Shown: positions 19,985 through 28,047 of the stretch, piece after piece
How the letters are laid out: each line of letters begins with the position of its first letter
Position numbering within the stretch: position 1 is the stretch's first letter
Assembly: GCA_963704035.1 (NCBI GenBank)
Contig: CAVPGR010000002.1
Span: forward strand, 248,001-312,000
Direction: 5' to 3'
DNA: 64,000 bases
Source: JAOSJL01 sp963704035
GTDB lineage: Bacteria > Actinomycetota > Acidimicrobiia > IMCC26256 > JAOSJL01
Translations under genes and position numbers: made by a program
Notes under the pieces: generated by a model
Seen by the model: only the letters and a program-made list of their open reading frames with translations
What the model was told of the DNA's origin: nothing
Databases searched by the model: none

Positions 19985-20033
19985 GGCGTTAAATGGTTTG
20001 ACGCCGGGTGCCGATAGTGCTTGTATCGTTCGT
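19985..20033 (+). promoter_or_regulatory. Predicted whiB7-type promoter
   Basis: A -35 hexamer TTGACG (19998-20003) and a -10 hexamer TTGTAT (20021-20026) are 17 bases apart. Immediately upstream of the -35 is the AT-rich stretch GTTAAATGGT in otherwise GC-rich DNA; WhiB7 is known to act at AT-rich DNA just upstream of -35 via its AT-hook, so autoregulation is likely. The -35 also sits in a dyad with arms GGCGTTAAA and TTTGACGCC around tgg. Transcription should begin near 20033, giving a leader of about 315 bases before the whiB7-like gene. Confidence 0.65.
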
Positions 20034-20068
20034 TCGAGTCGCCAGAGGGAAGCCAGAAGGAATCCGAG

Positions 20069-20236
20069 ATGAGCGCACGACACGACGGAAACCGGATGTA
20101 TCACCCGGCCGGTGTCGCGCGCGCCCAGGGGCTTGCTGCCTCCGACGTACCGGCACCGGCCACGTGGGCCATTTCGCTGTTCTTCACCCACGCCCACAAG
20201 CCCGATGGGCTCCGGCGGCTCCAGGACTCCACCTAG
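20069..20236 (+). CDS. Leader peptide (uORF) of the whiB7-like gene, 55 aa
   Basis: Small ORF in the whiB7 leader, starting at ATG 20069 behind an AGAAGGA site with a 6-base gap and ending with TAG 20234-20236. The peptide (MSARHDGNRMYHPAG... to ...GLRRLQDST) has no recognisable domain. Its importance is positional: its last codons contain CCGGCGGCT (20212-20220), which can pair with the left arm of the terminator that follows. Ribosomes finishing the uORF would cover that segment, while stalled or missing ribosomes would leave it free. This is the known logic of whiB7 leaders in Mycobacterium and Streptomyces, where an upstream ORF senses translation inhibitors. A function as a free peptide is unlikely. 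Confidence 0.7.
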   Translation: MSARHDGNRMYHPAGVARAQGLAASDVPAPATWAISLFFTHAHKPDGLRRLQDST

Positions 20237-20273
20237 CGGACACACCGCACAGGAGAAACCTCCAAGCCGCCGG
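20212..20273 (+). promoter_or_regulatory. Predicted antiterminator hairpin in whiB7 leader
   Basis: CCGGCGGCT at 20212-20220, inside the uORF, is exactly complementary to AGCCGCCGG at 20265-20273, the 5' arm of the terminator. Nine uninterrupted, very GC-rich pairs would sequester that arm and stop the terminator from forming. The CCGGCGGCT sequence also repeats the terminator's own 3' arm (20282-20290 region), so the two structures are mutually exclusive. Confidence 0.65.
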
Positions 20274-20296
20274 GGCAACCCCGGCGGCTTTTTTGT
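20264..20296 (+). terminator. Rho-independent terminator/attenuator before whiB7-like gene
   Basis: Perfect 12-bp stem: AAGCCGCCGGGG (20264-20275) and CCCCGGCGGCTT (20279-20290) with a CAA loop, followed directly by a run of T (TTTTTT from 20289). It lies 28 bases after the uORF stop and 52 bases before the whiB7-like start, so it should end transcription before the regulator unless the antiterminator forms. Confidence 0.9.
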
Positions 20297-20347
20297 TGTC
20301 ACACCCGACCAGCAGGATCACCCACCCACCGAGCACGGAGCACGGAA

Positions 20348-20683
20348 ATGGCAGCCATCGAGATCCTCACCACCGAGTCAGAGCAGGTCCGCGAGACCTG
20401 GCAGGCACGCGCCCTGTGCCGCGACGGCACCGGCAGCGCTACGCCGCTCTTCTTCTCCGAGGAGCTCCAGGACATCGCGGCCGCCAAGGCGTTCTGCCAG
20501 GAGTGCCCGGTGAAGGGGCAGTGCCTCGACGCCGCGACCGAGCGCCGGGAGCCGTGGGGCGTGTGGGGCGGGGAGCTCTTCGCCAACGGCAAGATCCTGG
20601 CGAGGAAGCGGCGCCGGGGCCGACCACCCAAGGTCGCCCCGGCCGAGCCGGCCGACCCGATCGCGGCCGCTCGCTCGGCCTGA
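20348..20683 (+). CDS. whiB7: WhiB7/WblC-type transcriptional regulator with AT-hook
   Basis: WhiB-family iron-sulfur regulator of 111 residues. The four cluster cysteines are in ALCRDG and CQECPVKGQC; the WhiB turn motif is REPWGVWGGELF. After it comes a basic tail with the AT-hook RRRGRPPK. The combination of REPWGVWGGE and an RGRP AT-hook is specific to the WhiB7/WblC branch, which binds the principal sigma factor and switches on intrinsic antibiotic-resistance genes when ribosomes are inhibited. The upstream leader with uORF and terminator is also characteristic of that branch. Start is ATG 20348. Downstream partners that would carry out resistance are not adjacent. Confidence 0.92.
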   Translation: MAAIEILTTESEQVRETWQARALCRDGTGSATPLFFSEELQDIAAAKAFCQECPVKGQCLDAATERREPWGVWGGELFANGKILARKRRRGRPPKVAPAEPADPIAAARSA

Positions 20684-20829
20684 GCGCAGTTCAGAGAAGT
20701 TTCGATCACACCGCCGGACGGCGGGCCGGGGTAACGCAGGGAGCCGATCCCCCCGACGGCTTCCACGACGAGCCCCGGCCCGTCGGCGGTCGAGCGGCCG
20801 ACCTCACCCGGGAACAGGTGAAGTGATCT

Positions 20830-20857
20830 GTCATACAGACTATGATCACTGTATGAC
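20830..20857. promoter_or_regulatory. Operator palindrome over the toxin-antitoxin start codon
   Basis: Perfect inverted repeat GTCATACAG (20830-20838) and CTGTATGAC (20849-20857) with a 10-base spacer that contains TATGAT (20841-20846), a good -10 hexamer. The right arm includes the antitoxin ATG at 20853. A ribbon-helix-helix antitoxin binding here would block its own promoter, and transcription from this -10 would give a leaderless message. Confidence 0.7.
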
Positions 20858-21105
20858 AATGCTCAGCTTCCGAGTTGACGACCACGATGCGATCCAAGTG
20901 CAGCGCTGGGCCGAACTGCTCGGCGTGGACCGCAGCGAGCTGCTGCGCGAGGCGTCTGCGCCGTCACCTGAACCGCTTGGACTCCGAGAACGACGCGGAT
21001 CGCTGGACAGCAGAGCCGCTCGACCCCGGCGAGAGCGTCCTGGCCGACATCGCCGACTGGGGTCCGGCTGAAGACTGGTCGGACTGGGCAGATGCAACGG
21101 GGTGA
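20853..21105 (+). CDS. Ribbon-helix-helix antitoxin (one frameshift)
   Basis: Short antitoxin-like protein of about 83 residues when repaired. The N-terminus LSFRVDDHDAIQVQRWAELL with GVDRSELLREA is a ribbon-helix-helix DNA-binding fold; the acidic tail, ending DWGPAEDWSDWADATG, would wrap the toxin. The frame breaks at about 20954, where one extra T separates REA from LRRHLNRLDSEN in another frame. It overlaps the toxin start by 14 bases, the normal antitoxin-first order. The start ATG 20853 lies inside an inverted repeat. Either a sequencing indel or a real loss of antitoxin; the toxin remains open, which favours a sequencing error. Confidence 0.75.
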
Positions 21106-21397
21106 GGTGTGGTTCGCCGCCACGCCGGGCGGCGACCGACCGGTTCTCGTTCTCACCCGCGACCCCGTCGCCGATCGCATCGGCTCGGTCGTGGTCGCCG
21201 CTCTCACCCGGACTCGTCGTGGCCTCGTCTCGGAACTCGCGCTGACGAAAGATGATGGCGTACCGACCGACAGCGTCGTCAACTTCGACAACATCCACAC
21301 GATCGCCCGAGGCGCGCTCCGGCGGAGAGTGACGGCGCTCTCAGCGGGTCGTATGGCCGAAGCGTGTCGGGTGCTCCAAGCGGCGACTGGATGCTGA
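21092..21397 (+). CDS. MazF/PemK-family toxin (endoribonuclease)
   Basis: Toxin of 101 residues with the MazF-type SH3-like fold: RGEVWFAATPG at the start, RPVLVLTRD in the second strand, VVVAALTRTRRG, and DSVVNFDNIHTI leading to the final helix. MazF toxins cut RNA at short sequences and arrest growth when the antitoxin is lost. The ATG at 21092 lies within the antitoxin reading frame. The full catalytic region looks intact. Confidence 0.9.
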   Translation: MQRGEVWFAATPGGDRPVLVLTRDPVADRIGSVVVAALTRTRRGLVSELALTKDDGVPTDSVVNFDNIHTIARGALRRRVTALSAGRMAEACRVLQAATGC

Positions 21398-21513
21398 CAT
21401 CGAGGCAGTCTTCTGATCGTCTCGACGTGCCGAGGGAACGCACCCCGAAGGTTGCCAACGGCACGAGCCCGACGCCGGAGATGCATCGCCGCGAGGGCTA
21501 GCGTCGCGGTCCC

Positions 21514-21586
21514 GGGCGCTTAGCTCAGCGGGGAGAGCGCCGCCCTTACAAGGCGGAGGTCACAGGTTCGAGCCCTGTAGCGCCCA
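21514..21586 (+). tRNA. tRNA-Val (anticodon TAC)
   Basis: Cloverleaf with acceptor arms GGGCGCT/AGCGCCC, D-loop TAGCTCAGCGGGGAGAGC, anticodon stem CCGCC/GGCGG with loop CTTACAA (anticodon TAC at 21547-21549), and T-arm CACAGGTTCGAGCCCTGT. The discriminator is A86; CCA is not encoded. Confidence 0.97.
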
Positions 21587-21797
21587 CCGGTCTGGCCTTG
21601 CACGAGCGGTCTCGTGCGTTCGCATGCCCCGACAGTTTCGCGCAGGGTGGGCGGATGGGCACACAATGTGGGATATCACCTGGCGTGGCAATTTCTTACC
21701 TTTCGCTCGACGTACTGCGCGAAATCAGGTACAACTGGAGAGGGAGCGCAGGTCCTGAGCACACACAGTGTCCATCGAACGACGCTCAAGGGGAGTC

Positions 21798-24188
21798 ATG
21801 AGGACGACCAGGCTCGAAAAAGACGTGATGTCTCAGCGGCCGCAGGGGTCGGCTCGTTTATCGCTCGGTCGTGGCTTTCTCGCTGTTCTCACAGCGTTCG
21901 CTCTTGCGTTCACGTGGGTGGCGCTCGTCCCGCAGGATGCTGCCGACGCCAGCCCGACAGCAAGCATTTCGGGCACGGTGCTCGACGGGAACGGAGCCAG
22001 CCTGTTCTACGGTGGTGCGTTCCTGTGCCCCGGGACTTCCATCCCGCCCAACACGTATCCTTCCTGCACCCAGGTGTACGACGACGGGGCAGGCGCATAC
22101 TCCTTCGACGGTTTGGAGGCCGGAACCTACACCTTGGACGGTTTCGGCTCCTTCCTTCCCTGGCCCGCCGGCGTACCGACCACGGTCACTCTCACCGAAG
22201 GCGAAGCCATGACCGGCGTGAACTTCGTGCTGGGGAGCAGGATAGAAGGCCATGTCACCGACCCGGGCGGTGCAGCAGTATCGGGAGCAACGGTCCGCGT
22301 CAAACCGGATGGCATAGAGACGGGTAGTGGAGTCGTTGCCTACACCGATACCAACGGCGACTACCTCTCCTCCTGGCTGGGTGCCGGTACCTTCACAGTC
22401 AGTTTCGTCAACGCGGACGGCACACTCATCGGAGAAGACACCGTTGTGGTGGCGCCGAACTCGACACCCACACTGGATATCCAACTTCACGCGGCCGCCA
22501 TCATCAGTGGAAGTGTGCTCGACGGGGACGGTCAGCCGTTACCGTTTCCCTCCGGGGCGTGTATCGGCACCGCCGACCCGCTCCCGCCCGGTGCATGCGG
22601 TGTGTGGTCCGACGGAACAGGCGCATACAGCGTCAACGCCTTGGAGGCCGGGACCTACACCGTGGACGGGTTCGGCTCGGCAGGTTCTGCCGCCACCCGC
22701 GCAGGTACGCCGGTCACGCTCACCCTCGCCGAAGGTGAAGTGGTCACCGACGTGAACTTCGTGTTGGGAAGCCGCATAGAAGGCCATGTGACCGACCCGG
22801 GAGGCGCAGCCGTTGCGGGAGCAACAGTTCGCCTCGAATACGGCGGGCCGGTGACCGGAGAGGGTGACGTGGCCACGACCGACGCCAACGGCTACTACAT
22901 CACCCCCTACCTGGGTCCCGGCACCTTCACGGTCAGGTTCACCGACGCGGGTGGCACACTCATTGCGCAAGAGACCGTCGAAGTGTCGCCGAACTCGACT
23001 GCCACCCTGGATTCGCAGCTGTACGTCGGCGCCCGGATCGAAGCCACGGTGCTGGGCGACGGGGGCGCGGTGCCGCCCGGATCGGGAGCGATGCTCTGCC
23101 CGGGCTCGACAGTCGTCGTCTTCTGCCCAGGTTTTTCGTACTTCTATGGTGACGGGGCAGGGGAAGGCACGTTGCAGCCTCTGATGGCCGGTACCTACTC
23201 GGTCGCGGGATTCGAAGTCTATGATCCCGCAACGCCGACGGTTGTGCTCGATGTCGCTGCGGGTGATGTCGTGACGTGTGAGTTCACGCTCGGAACCAGC
23301 CCTGCCGCATCATGTAGCGGCGCGACAGGAGGCGACGGCGACGACGACGGTGTACCCGGCTCCGTGGAGGACGGCGCACCCAACGGCGGGGACGGCAACA
23401 ACGACGGGACGGCGGACTCCGCCCAGGCCAACGTGACCTCGCTGCCCAACGCGGTCGACGGCCAGTACGTGACGGTCGCCTCACCGGACGGCACGTCACT
23501 CACCAGCGTGGAGGCGATCGACCCGGCCACGCTGCCGGCACCTCCGGCCGGTGCGCAGCTACCTGCGGGTGTCGTGTCCTTCGAAGTCCACGGCGTGGGA
23601 CAGGGCGCCAGCGTCCCCGTCGAGGTGCTCACGCCCGCGGGCACCAACCCCAACTCGTACTTCAAGTTCCAGAACAGCGCCTGGGTGGACTTCACCGCCA
23701 ATGCGTCGTTCTCGGGCGACGTCGTGACGCTCACGCTCACCGACGGTGGCGCCGGCGACGCTGACGGGACGGCCAACGGGGTGATCGTCGACCCCGGAGC
23801 ACCCGGAATCGTCACATTCGACTTCTCCGGGTTCTTCGCTCCGGTCGACAACCCGCCGGCGATGAACACCGTCAAGGCGGGGAGGGCGATCCCGATCAAG
23901 TTCAGCCTCAACGGCGACCAGGGACTCGACATCTTCGCTGACGGCTACCCGGCGTCGGCGCGGATCCACTGTGACGGCACTCCCTTCGAGGACGGCATGG
24001 AAGAAGCCGTCACCGCAGGCAACAGAGGCCTGAAGTACCACGCCCGCGCGGACCGATACAGGTACGTCTGGAAGACCGACAAGGCCTGGTCCGGCCAGTG
24101 CCGACAGTTCGTGCTGCGGTTGACCGACGGTTCCGAACACGTCGCCAACTTCAAGTTCCCGAAAGGCCGTCACCACAATCACAGGTAG
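21798..24188 (+). CDS. Secreted repeat protein with carboxypeptidase-regulatory-like domains and PxKF domain
   Basis: Exported protein of 796 residues. A signal peptide with hydrophobic core FLAVLTAFALAFTWVALVP ends before ASPTA. Then come repeated Ig-like units: type A opens ISGTVLDG and closes with a YSFDGLEAGTYTLDGF-type strand; type B opens SRIEGHVTDPGGAAV and closes with GTFTVSF. The A-B pair occurs twice, with a third, partial A. An Asp/Gly-rich, calcium-repeat-like linker (GDGDDDGVPGSVEDG) leads to a choice-of-anchor-type domain and a C-terminal PxKF domain (AGRAIPIKFSLNGDQGL). There is no LPxTG or C-terminal helix, so attachment is uncertain. Likely an adhesin or surface scaffold. Start ATG 21798 has AAGGGGAG 3 bases upstream; an earlier in-frame GTG lacks this. 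Confidence 0.87.
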   Translation: MRTTRLEKDVMSQRPQGSARLSLGRGFLAVLTAFALAFTWVALVPQDAADASPTASISGTVLDGNGASLFYGGAFLCPGTSIPPNTYPSCTQVYDDGAGAYSFDGLEAGTYTLDGFGSFLPWPAGVPTTVTLTEGEAMTGVNFVLGSRIEGHVTDPGGAAVSGATVRVKPDGIETGSGVVAYTDTNGDYLSSWLGAGTFTVSFVNADGTLIGEDTVVVAPNSTPTLDIQLHAAAIISGSVLDGDGQPLPFPSGACIGTADPLPPGACGVWSDGTGAYSVNALEAGTYTVDGFGSAGSAATRAGTPVTLTLAEGEVVTDVNFVLGSRIEGHVTDPGGAAVAGATVRLEYGGPVTGEGDVATTDANGYYITPYLGPGTFTVRFTDAGGTLIAQETVEVSPNSTATLDSQLYVGARIEATVLGDGGAVPPGSGAMLCPGSTVVVFCPGFSYFYGDGAGEGTLQPLMAGTYSVAGFEVYDPATPTVVLDVAAGDVVTCEFTLGTSPAASCSGATGGDGDDDGVPGSVEDGAPNGGDGNNDGTADSAQANVTSLPNAVDGQYVTVASPDGTSLTSVEAIDPATLPAPPAGAQLPAGVVSFEVHGVGQGASVPVEVLTPAGTNPNSYFKFQNSAWVDFTANASFSGDVVTLTLTDGGAGDADGTANGVIVDPGAPGIVTFDFSGFFAPVDNPPAMNTVKAGRAIPIKFSLNGDQGLDIFADGYPASARIHCDGTPFEDGMEEAVTAGNRGLKYHARADRYRYVWKTDKAWSGQCRQFVLRLTDGSEHVANFKFPKGRHHNHR

Positions 24189-24199
24189 CGTCGTCTGCC

Positions 24200-24592
24200 G
24201 TGAAGCCGCAGCTGAACCACACCATCGTTCACGCCACCGATGCCGAGGCGTCAGCGCAGTTCCTGTCGGAGGTGTTGGGGCTCGACCCTCCGTTCCGCTT
24301 CGGGCCGTTTCTCGTGGTCGAGACCGGCAACGGAGTGAGCCTGGATTTCTACGAGACCGACGACGTGATCCTCGTCGAGCACTATGCGTTCCTCGTCACC
24401 GAGCACGATTTCGACGTGACCTGGACACGGATTCGCGAGCGCGGTCTTCCGTACTGGGCCGACCCCGGCCGGAGTCAGCCCGGGGAGATCAACCACCATG
24501 ACGGCGGACGCGGTGTGTACTTCCCCGATCCCGACAACCACACTCTCGAGATCATCACCCGACCCTACGGGTCGGGCCCGCAGGACAGCTGA
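24200..24592 (+). CDS. VOC/glyoxalase-family protein
   Basis: Vicinal-oxygen-chelate fold protein of 130 residues. Beta-alpha-beta-beta-beta units start at LNHTIVHATDAEASAQFLSE; metal-type positions are the early His in NHTIVHA and the late Glu in FPDPDNHTLEIIT. The last block GVYFPDPDNHTLEI is typical of dioxygenase-like VOC proteins. It could be a dioxygenase, isomerase or resistance protein; the substrate is unknown. GTG 24200 follows the upstream stop by 11 bases. Confidence 0.88.
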   Translation: MKPQLNHTIVHATDAEASAQFLSEVLGLDPPFRFGPFLVVETGNGVSLDFYETDDVILVEHYAFLVTEHDFDVTWTRIRERGLPYWADPGRSQPGEINHHDGGRGVYFPDPDNHTLEIITRPYGSGPQDS

Positions 24593-24705
24593 GGCCACGT
24601 CCATCCTTCTGGTCGAGGAAGGCCACCCGGGCCGACGGTTCCCAAGATGCCAGGGATTCCATGAGATGCGTGTCGGCGTCGATGATGCGACCCGTGGACT
24701 CCACG

Positions 24706-26160
24706 CTATGTCGGGTCCGGGCCCTCGGGTGGCGCCGGTGGGGCAGGCGTTGGCGCAGGCGTCGGTTCTGCTCCGCCCTGGTCGAGGCGGAACGGCGGAT
24801 ACTCGTCGCGCATCAGAAGGACGTAGGGCAGCACTCGGAACACCCAGCGGTTCAGGCCCATCACGAAGTCGAACAGGCCGCGCGGGTAACGCCCGGCGAA
24901 GAGCAGTGCCAGCGCGGCGAAGATCACCAGGATGCCGAGCAGTCCACCGAACGGGATGTTCCGATCGGACGCGCCCCAGAACAGGCCACCGCCGATGACA
25001 CCCAGGACGAGCCAGTGGGGGATGGCCAGCAGCCACGACTTCACGAAGATCAGGCCCCGCGAGAGCTGAGCGGGGTACTCGACGTCGTAGGTGGCGGGAT
25101 AGTCGGGCGCGGCTCCGAGGGTGAACGGCGGGTACTTGTCGGTGGCGAGCGCCCCGAAGGAGTAGTAGCCCACGCGCCAACTCCAGCGCAGCACACCCAG
25201 GTTGAAGTCGAACAGACCACGTGGGTAGCGGCCCGTGAACAAGATGGCGAACCAGACGATCACGGTCGTGACCGACAGGGCGATCCAGAGGAACACGAGC
25301 ACGACCACGTGTGGGATGACGAGTATCCACTTGACCAACCACAGCCACCGGCTCAGAGGCTCTCCCGAACGGCCCTCGAGGCGAACCGGCGCCACACCGG
25401 CCACGGCGGGTGCAGGCTCCCAGGTGCCGTAGCGGGAGAGTCCGACGGCTCCGAAAACGATCAGCGCGATGGCGATGAGGCCGAGCACCGTGCCGCCGAT
25501 GAGCAGGCCGATACCGAGCGGGAGCACCCAGTCGGCCTTGGCGCCCACCGACGCGTCGACGCTGACGCCCGCGGTGGCGTCCGCGTTCATCATCACGATG
25601 GACCAGTTGCCCGACTCCAGTTCCCATTCGAGTTCCTTCGTGTCGGACCCTTCCGATGAGGCTGCCCAGAAGTCCTGGTCCGACGGCCGACCCGGTCGTG
25701 TGTCGTCTCCTCGCTCGAAGTCGTAGGAGACCGAGAACGGAGCGACGTCCACGTCGGAGATCTCCGCGTCCGCGACACCGTCGAGGTAGTTCTCCACGTC
25801 CTCTTCTTCACCGATACCCACGAACACCGATCCCTCGGTGGCGGGACGGCTTTCGATGCGAATGGTCGCGAGGCCACCCAGGTCGGGAACCCGGTCGTCG
25901 CTACCCGGCTTGGCGCCGAGGTCGATCTTCGGCGAGGTGATGGCGAAGGTGGAGGTGTCGAACCGCTCGGTGGGCGTGGTGAAGAATCCGTCTGCGTCGC
26001 GCTGGGTCGCGTAGATCGCTGTGAGGGCGGCGCCGCCCAGGAAGAAGAGAGCCGCGACCAGAGCGAGCACGGCCCCCATGACGACAGCCACGACCCGGCC
26101 GACAGGCAGGTGCCGGTCTCGGCCGGTGTCAGGTGGCGGCGGGACAGGGGCCTCGGTCAC
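24706..26160 (-). CDS. DUF4389 membrane protein with duplicated domain
   Basis: Membrane protein of 484 residues: a proline-rich N-terminus, a helix at about 20-50, an extracytoplasmic domain to about 200, another helix, then two DUF4389 copies. Each copy has the signature FTGRYPRGLFDFNLGVLRW or FAGRYPRGLFDFVMGLNRW followed by a DxYPPF motif, with two or three helices. The repeated GRYPRGLFDF block shows internal duplication. DUF4389 has no known activity. It ends with a Pro/Ala-rich tail. No partner is obvious in the neighbourhood. Confidence 0.88.
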   Translation of the reverse strand: MTEAPVPPPPDTGRDRHLPVGRVVAVVMGAVLALVAALFFLGGAALTAIYATQRDADGFFTTPTERFDTSTFAITSPKIDLGAKPGSDDRVPDLGGLATIRIESRPATEGSVFVGIGEEEDVENYLDGVADAEISDVDVAPFSVSYDFERGDDTRPGRPSDQDFWAASSEGSDTKELEWELESGNWSIVMMNADATAGVSVDASVGAKADWVLPLGIGLLIGGTVLGLIAIALIVFGAVGLSRYGTWEPAPAVAGVAPVRLEGRSGEPLSRWLWLVKWILVIPHVVVLVFLWIALSVTTVIVWFAILFTGRYPRGLFDFNLGVLRWSWRVGYYSFGALATDKYPPFTLGAAPDYPATYDVEYPAQLSRGLIFVKSWLLAIPHWLVLGVIGGGLFWGASDRNIPFGGLLGILVIFAALALLFAGRYPRGLFDFVMGLNRWVFRVLPYVLLMRDEYPPFRLDQGGAEPTPAPTPAPPAPPEGPDPT

Positions 26161-26254
26161 ATCCCGAGCCTTGACTCACGGCACGACGCCGTCAAGTCGA
26201 CCGCCATTCTGGCGCCCCGATGCAATCGGTGCGGCGACGGGCCATGCTGGGCGC

Positions 26255-27188
26255 ATGCGCATCGGAATCAACGGAGCCAGTCAGATCGTCGTTGGGACAC
26301 CGGCGACCGGAGTCGTGGCCCACGCGGTCCAGGCCGAGGCCGACGGGTTCGGCTCGTACTGGCTCAATCAGTCGCTCGTGCCCGACTCCCTCACCCTGTT
26401 GGGGGTGATCGGCCAGGCCACCGAAACGATCGAGCTGGGCACCGCGGTCATCCCGACGTGGAGCCGCCACCCGCTGATGCTGGCCGCCCAGGCCCTCACC
26501 ACGCAGGAGCTGACGAACGGGCGGCTGGTGCTGGGCATCGGTCTGGCCCACAAGCCCACGGTGGAGCAGACCTACAGCATCCCGTTCGAGAAGCCGGCCA
26601 CCAACATGGCGGAGTACCTCGACGTGCTGCTTCCCGCGTTGCACGACCGTGCTGGTCGATGTCACCGGTGAGTACTGGTCGGCGACCGCCGAGAGCCTGG
26701 GAGGGCCGGGCGGGGTCGAGGCACCCCAGGTGATGCTGGCCGCCATGGGGCCGCGCATGCTGGAAATGGCCGGCGCCCGCAGCGACGGCACCATCTTGTG
26801 GCTCAGCGGGCCGCGCACGGTGGCCGAGCGGATTCGTCCCGCCCTGGAGAAGGCCGCAGAGGCCGCCGGCCGACCGGCGCCCCGCATCGTGGCCAGCGTG
26901 CCGGTGTGCGTCACCGACCGGGCCGACGAGGTGCGAGACCTGATCGACGCGTTCCTCGCCGACTACAACGACCTGCCGTCGTATCGCTCGGTGATGGATT
27001 TCGAGGGAGTGACCCGCGTATCCGACGTGTCGGTGGTGGGGGCCGAAGACGAAGTGCGCGCCCACCTGGCGCGCTTCGCCGACGCAGGATCGACCGACTT
27101 CGCCGCCGTCGAGTTCACTCTCGCCGAGGATGAAGCCGAACGCACGCGAGCCCTGCTCGAGGAAGTCAACGCCGGAGGAACGACATGA
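26255..27188 (+). CDS. Luciferase-like (LLM class) F420-type oxidoreductase, one frameshift
   Basis: TIM-barrel flavin/F420-dependent oxidoreductase, about 310 residues when repaired. The N-terminal half (MRIGINGASQIVVGTPATG to EYLDVLLPAL) and the C-terminal half (TGEYWSATAESL to EVNAGGTT) are in different frames; the break is near 26645, around cacgaccgtgctggtcgatg. LGTAVIPTWSRHPLMLAAQA and RLVLGIGLAHK are the cofactor-domain blocks of the family. It probably uses F420H2, as actinobacterial members usually do. Its stop overlaps the arsenite methyltransferase ATG (ATGA), so the two are co-translated. Confidence 0.83.
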
Positions 27189-28015
27189 GCGACAAGGATG
27201 TCCGTACAACCGTGGCCGAGGCATACACCGGCGCCCTCGAGCGATCGCGCGAGGAGACCGCCGCCAGCTGCTGCGGCGGCGCGAACGACGCGCCGGTGAG
27301 CCAGACAGCCGCCCTCGCCGGTTACGGCGAGGAGGCGGCCGTGCACGAAGACGCGGCGGCATCGTCATTCGGCTGTGGGAACCCGCTCGCGTTCGCCGGA
27401 GTCCAGAAAGGCGACACGGTGCTCGACCTCGGCGCCGGCGCAGGGTTCGACTTGCTCATCGCGGCCGACAAGGTCGGGCCGGAGGGCCACGTCATCGGCA
27501 TCGACATGACCGATGCCATGATCGACGCAGCGCGGGAGAACGCGGCCAAGGCCGGCTTCTCGAATGTCGACGCCCGCAAGGGTCTGATCGAGGACCTTCC
27601 GGTGGATGACGCGTCGGTCGACTGGGTGATCTCGAACTGCGTGATCAACCTCTCGCCCGAGAAGGACCGCGTCTTCGCCGAGATCCACCGGGTGCTCCGG
27701 CCCGGCGGGGCGTTCGCGATCTCCGACATCGTCGTGGAGGACCTGCCCGCGTGGATACGTGAACACACCCAGGCCTACGTGGCCTGCGTCGCTGGCGCGA
27801 TTTGCGAATCCGACTACGTGGCCGGGTTGCGCCGTGCCGGCCTCGACGACGTCGAGGTGACCGATCGGCTGGTCTATTCGGCCGATCAGATCAAGGGCAT
27901 GCTCGCCGGCGACTTTGCCAACCTCGGCCTCGACCCCTCGACGCTGGACGCCGGCATCAGTGAGGTCGACGGCAAGGTCTGGAGCGCCAAGTTCACGGGC
28001 CGTAGAAACGACTGA
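27185..28015 (+). CDS. arsM: Arsenite S-adenosylmethionine methyltransferase
   Basis: Class I methyltransferase of 276 residues that methylates As(III). Arsenic-binding cysteines characteristic of ArsM are present: CCGG near the N-terminus, SSFGCGNPLAF, SNCVINLSPEKD and CVAGAIC. The SAM-binding motif is VLDLGAGAGFDLLIA, followed by VIGIDMTDAMID. The SSFGCGNP and SNCVINL blocks are diagnostic for the family. No ArsR or arsenic pump is adjacent; the upstream coupled gene is an LLM oxidoreductase. Function is well supported by motifs. Confidence 0.93.
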   Translation: MSDKDVRTTVAEAYTGALERSREETAASCCGGANDAPVSQTAALAGYGEEAAVHEDAAASSFGCGNPLAFAGVQKGDTVLDLGAGAGFDLLIAADKVGPEGHVIGIDMTDAMIDAARENAAKAGFSNVDARKGLIEDLPVDDASVDWVISNCVINLSPEKDRVFAEIHRVLRPGGAFAISDIVVEDLPAWIREHTQAYVACVAGAICESDYVAGLRRAGLDDVEVTDRLVYSADQIKGMLAGDFANLGLDPSTLDAGISEVDGKVWSAKFTGRRND

Positions 28016-28047
28016 GCCACCGCTGGACGGCGCGCACGGAGCGGCGA

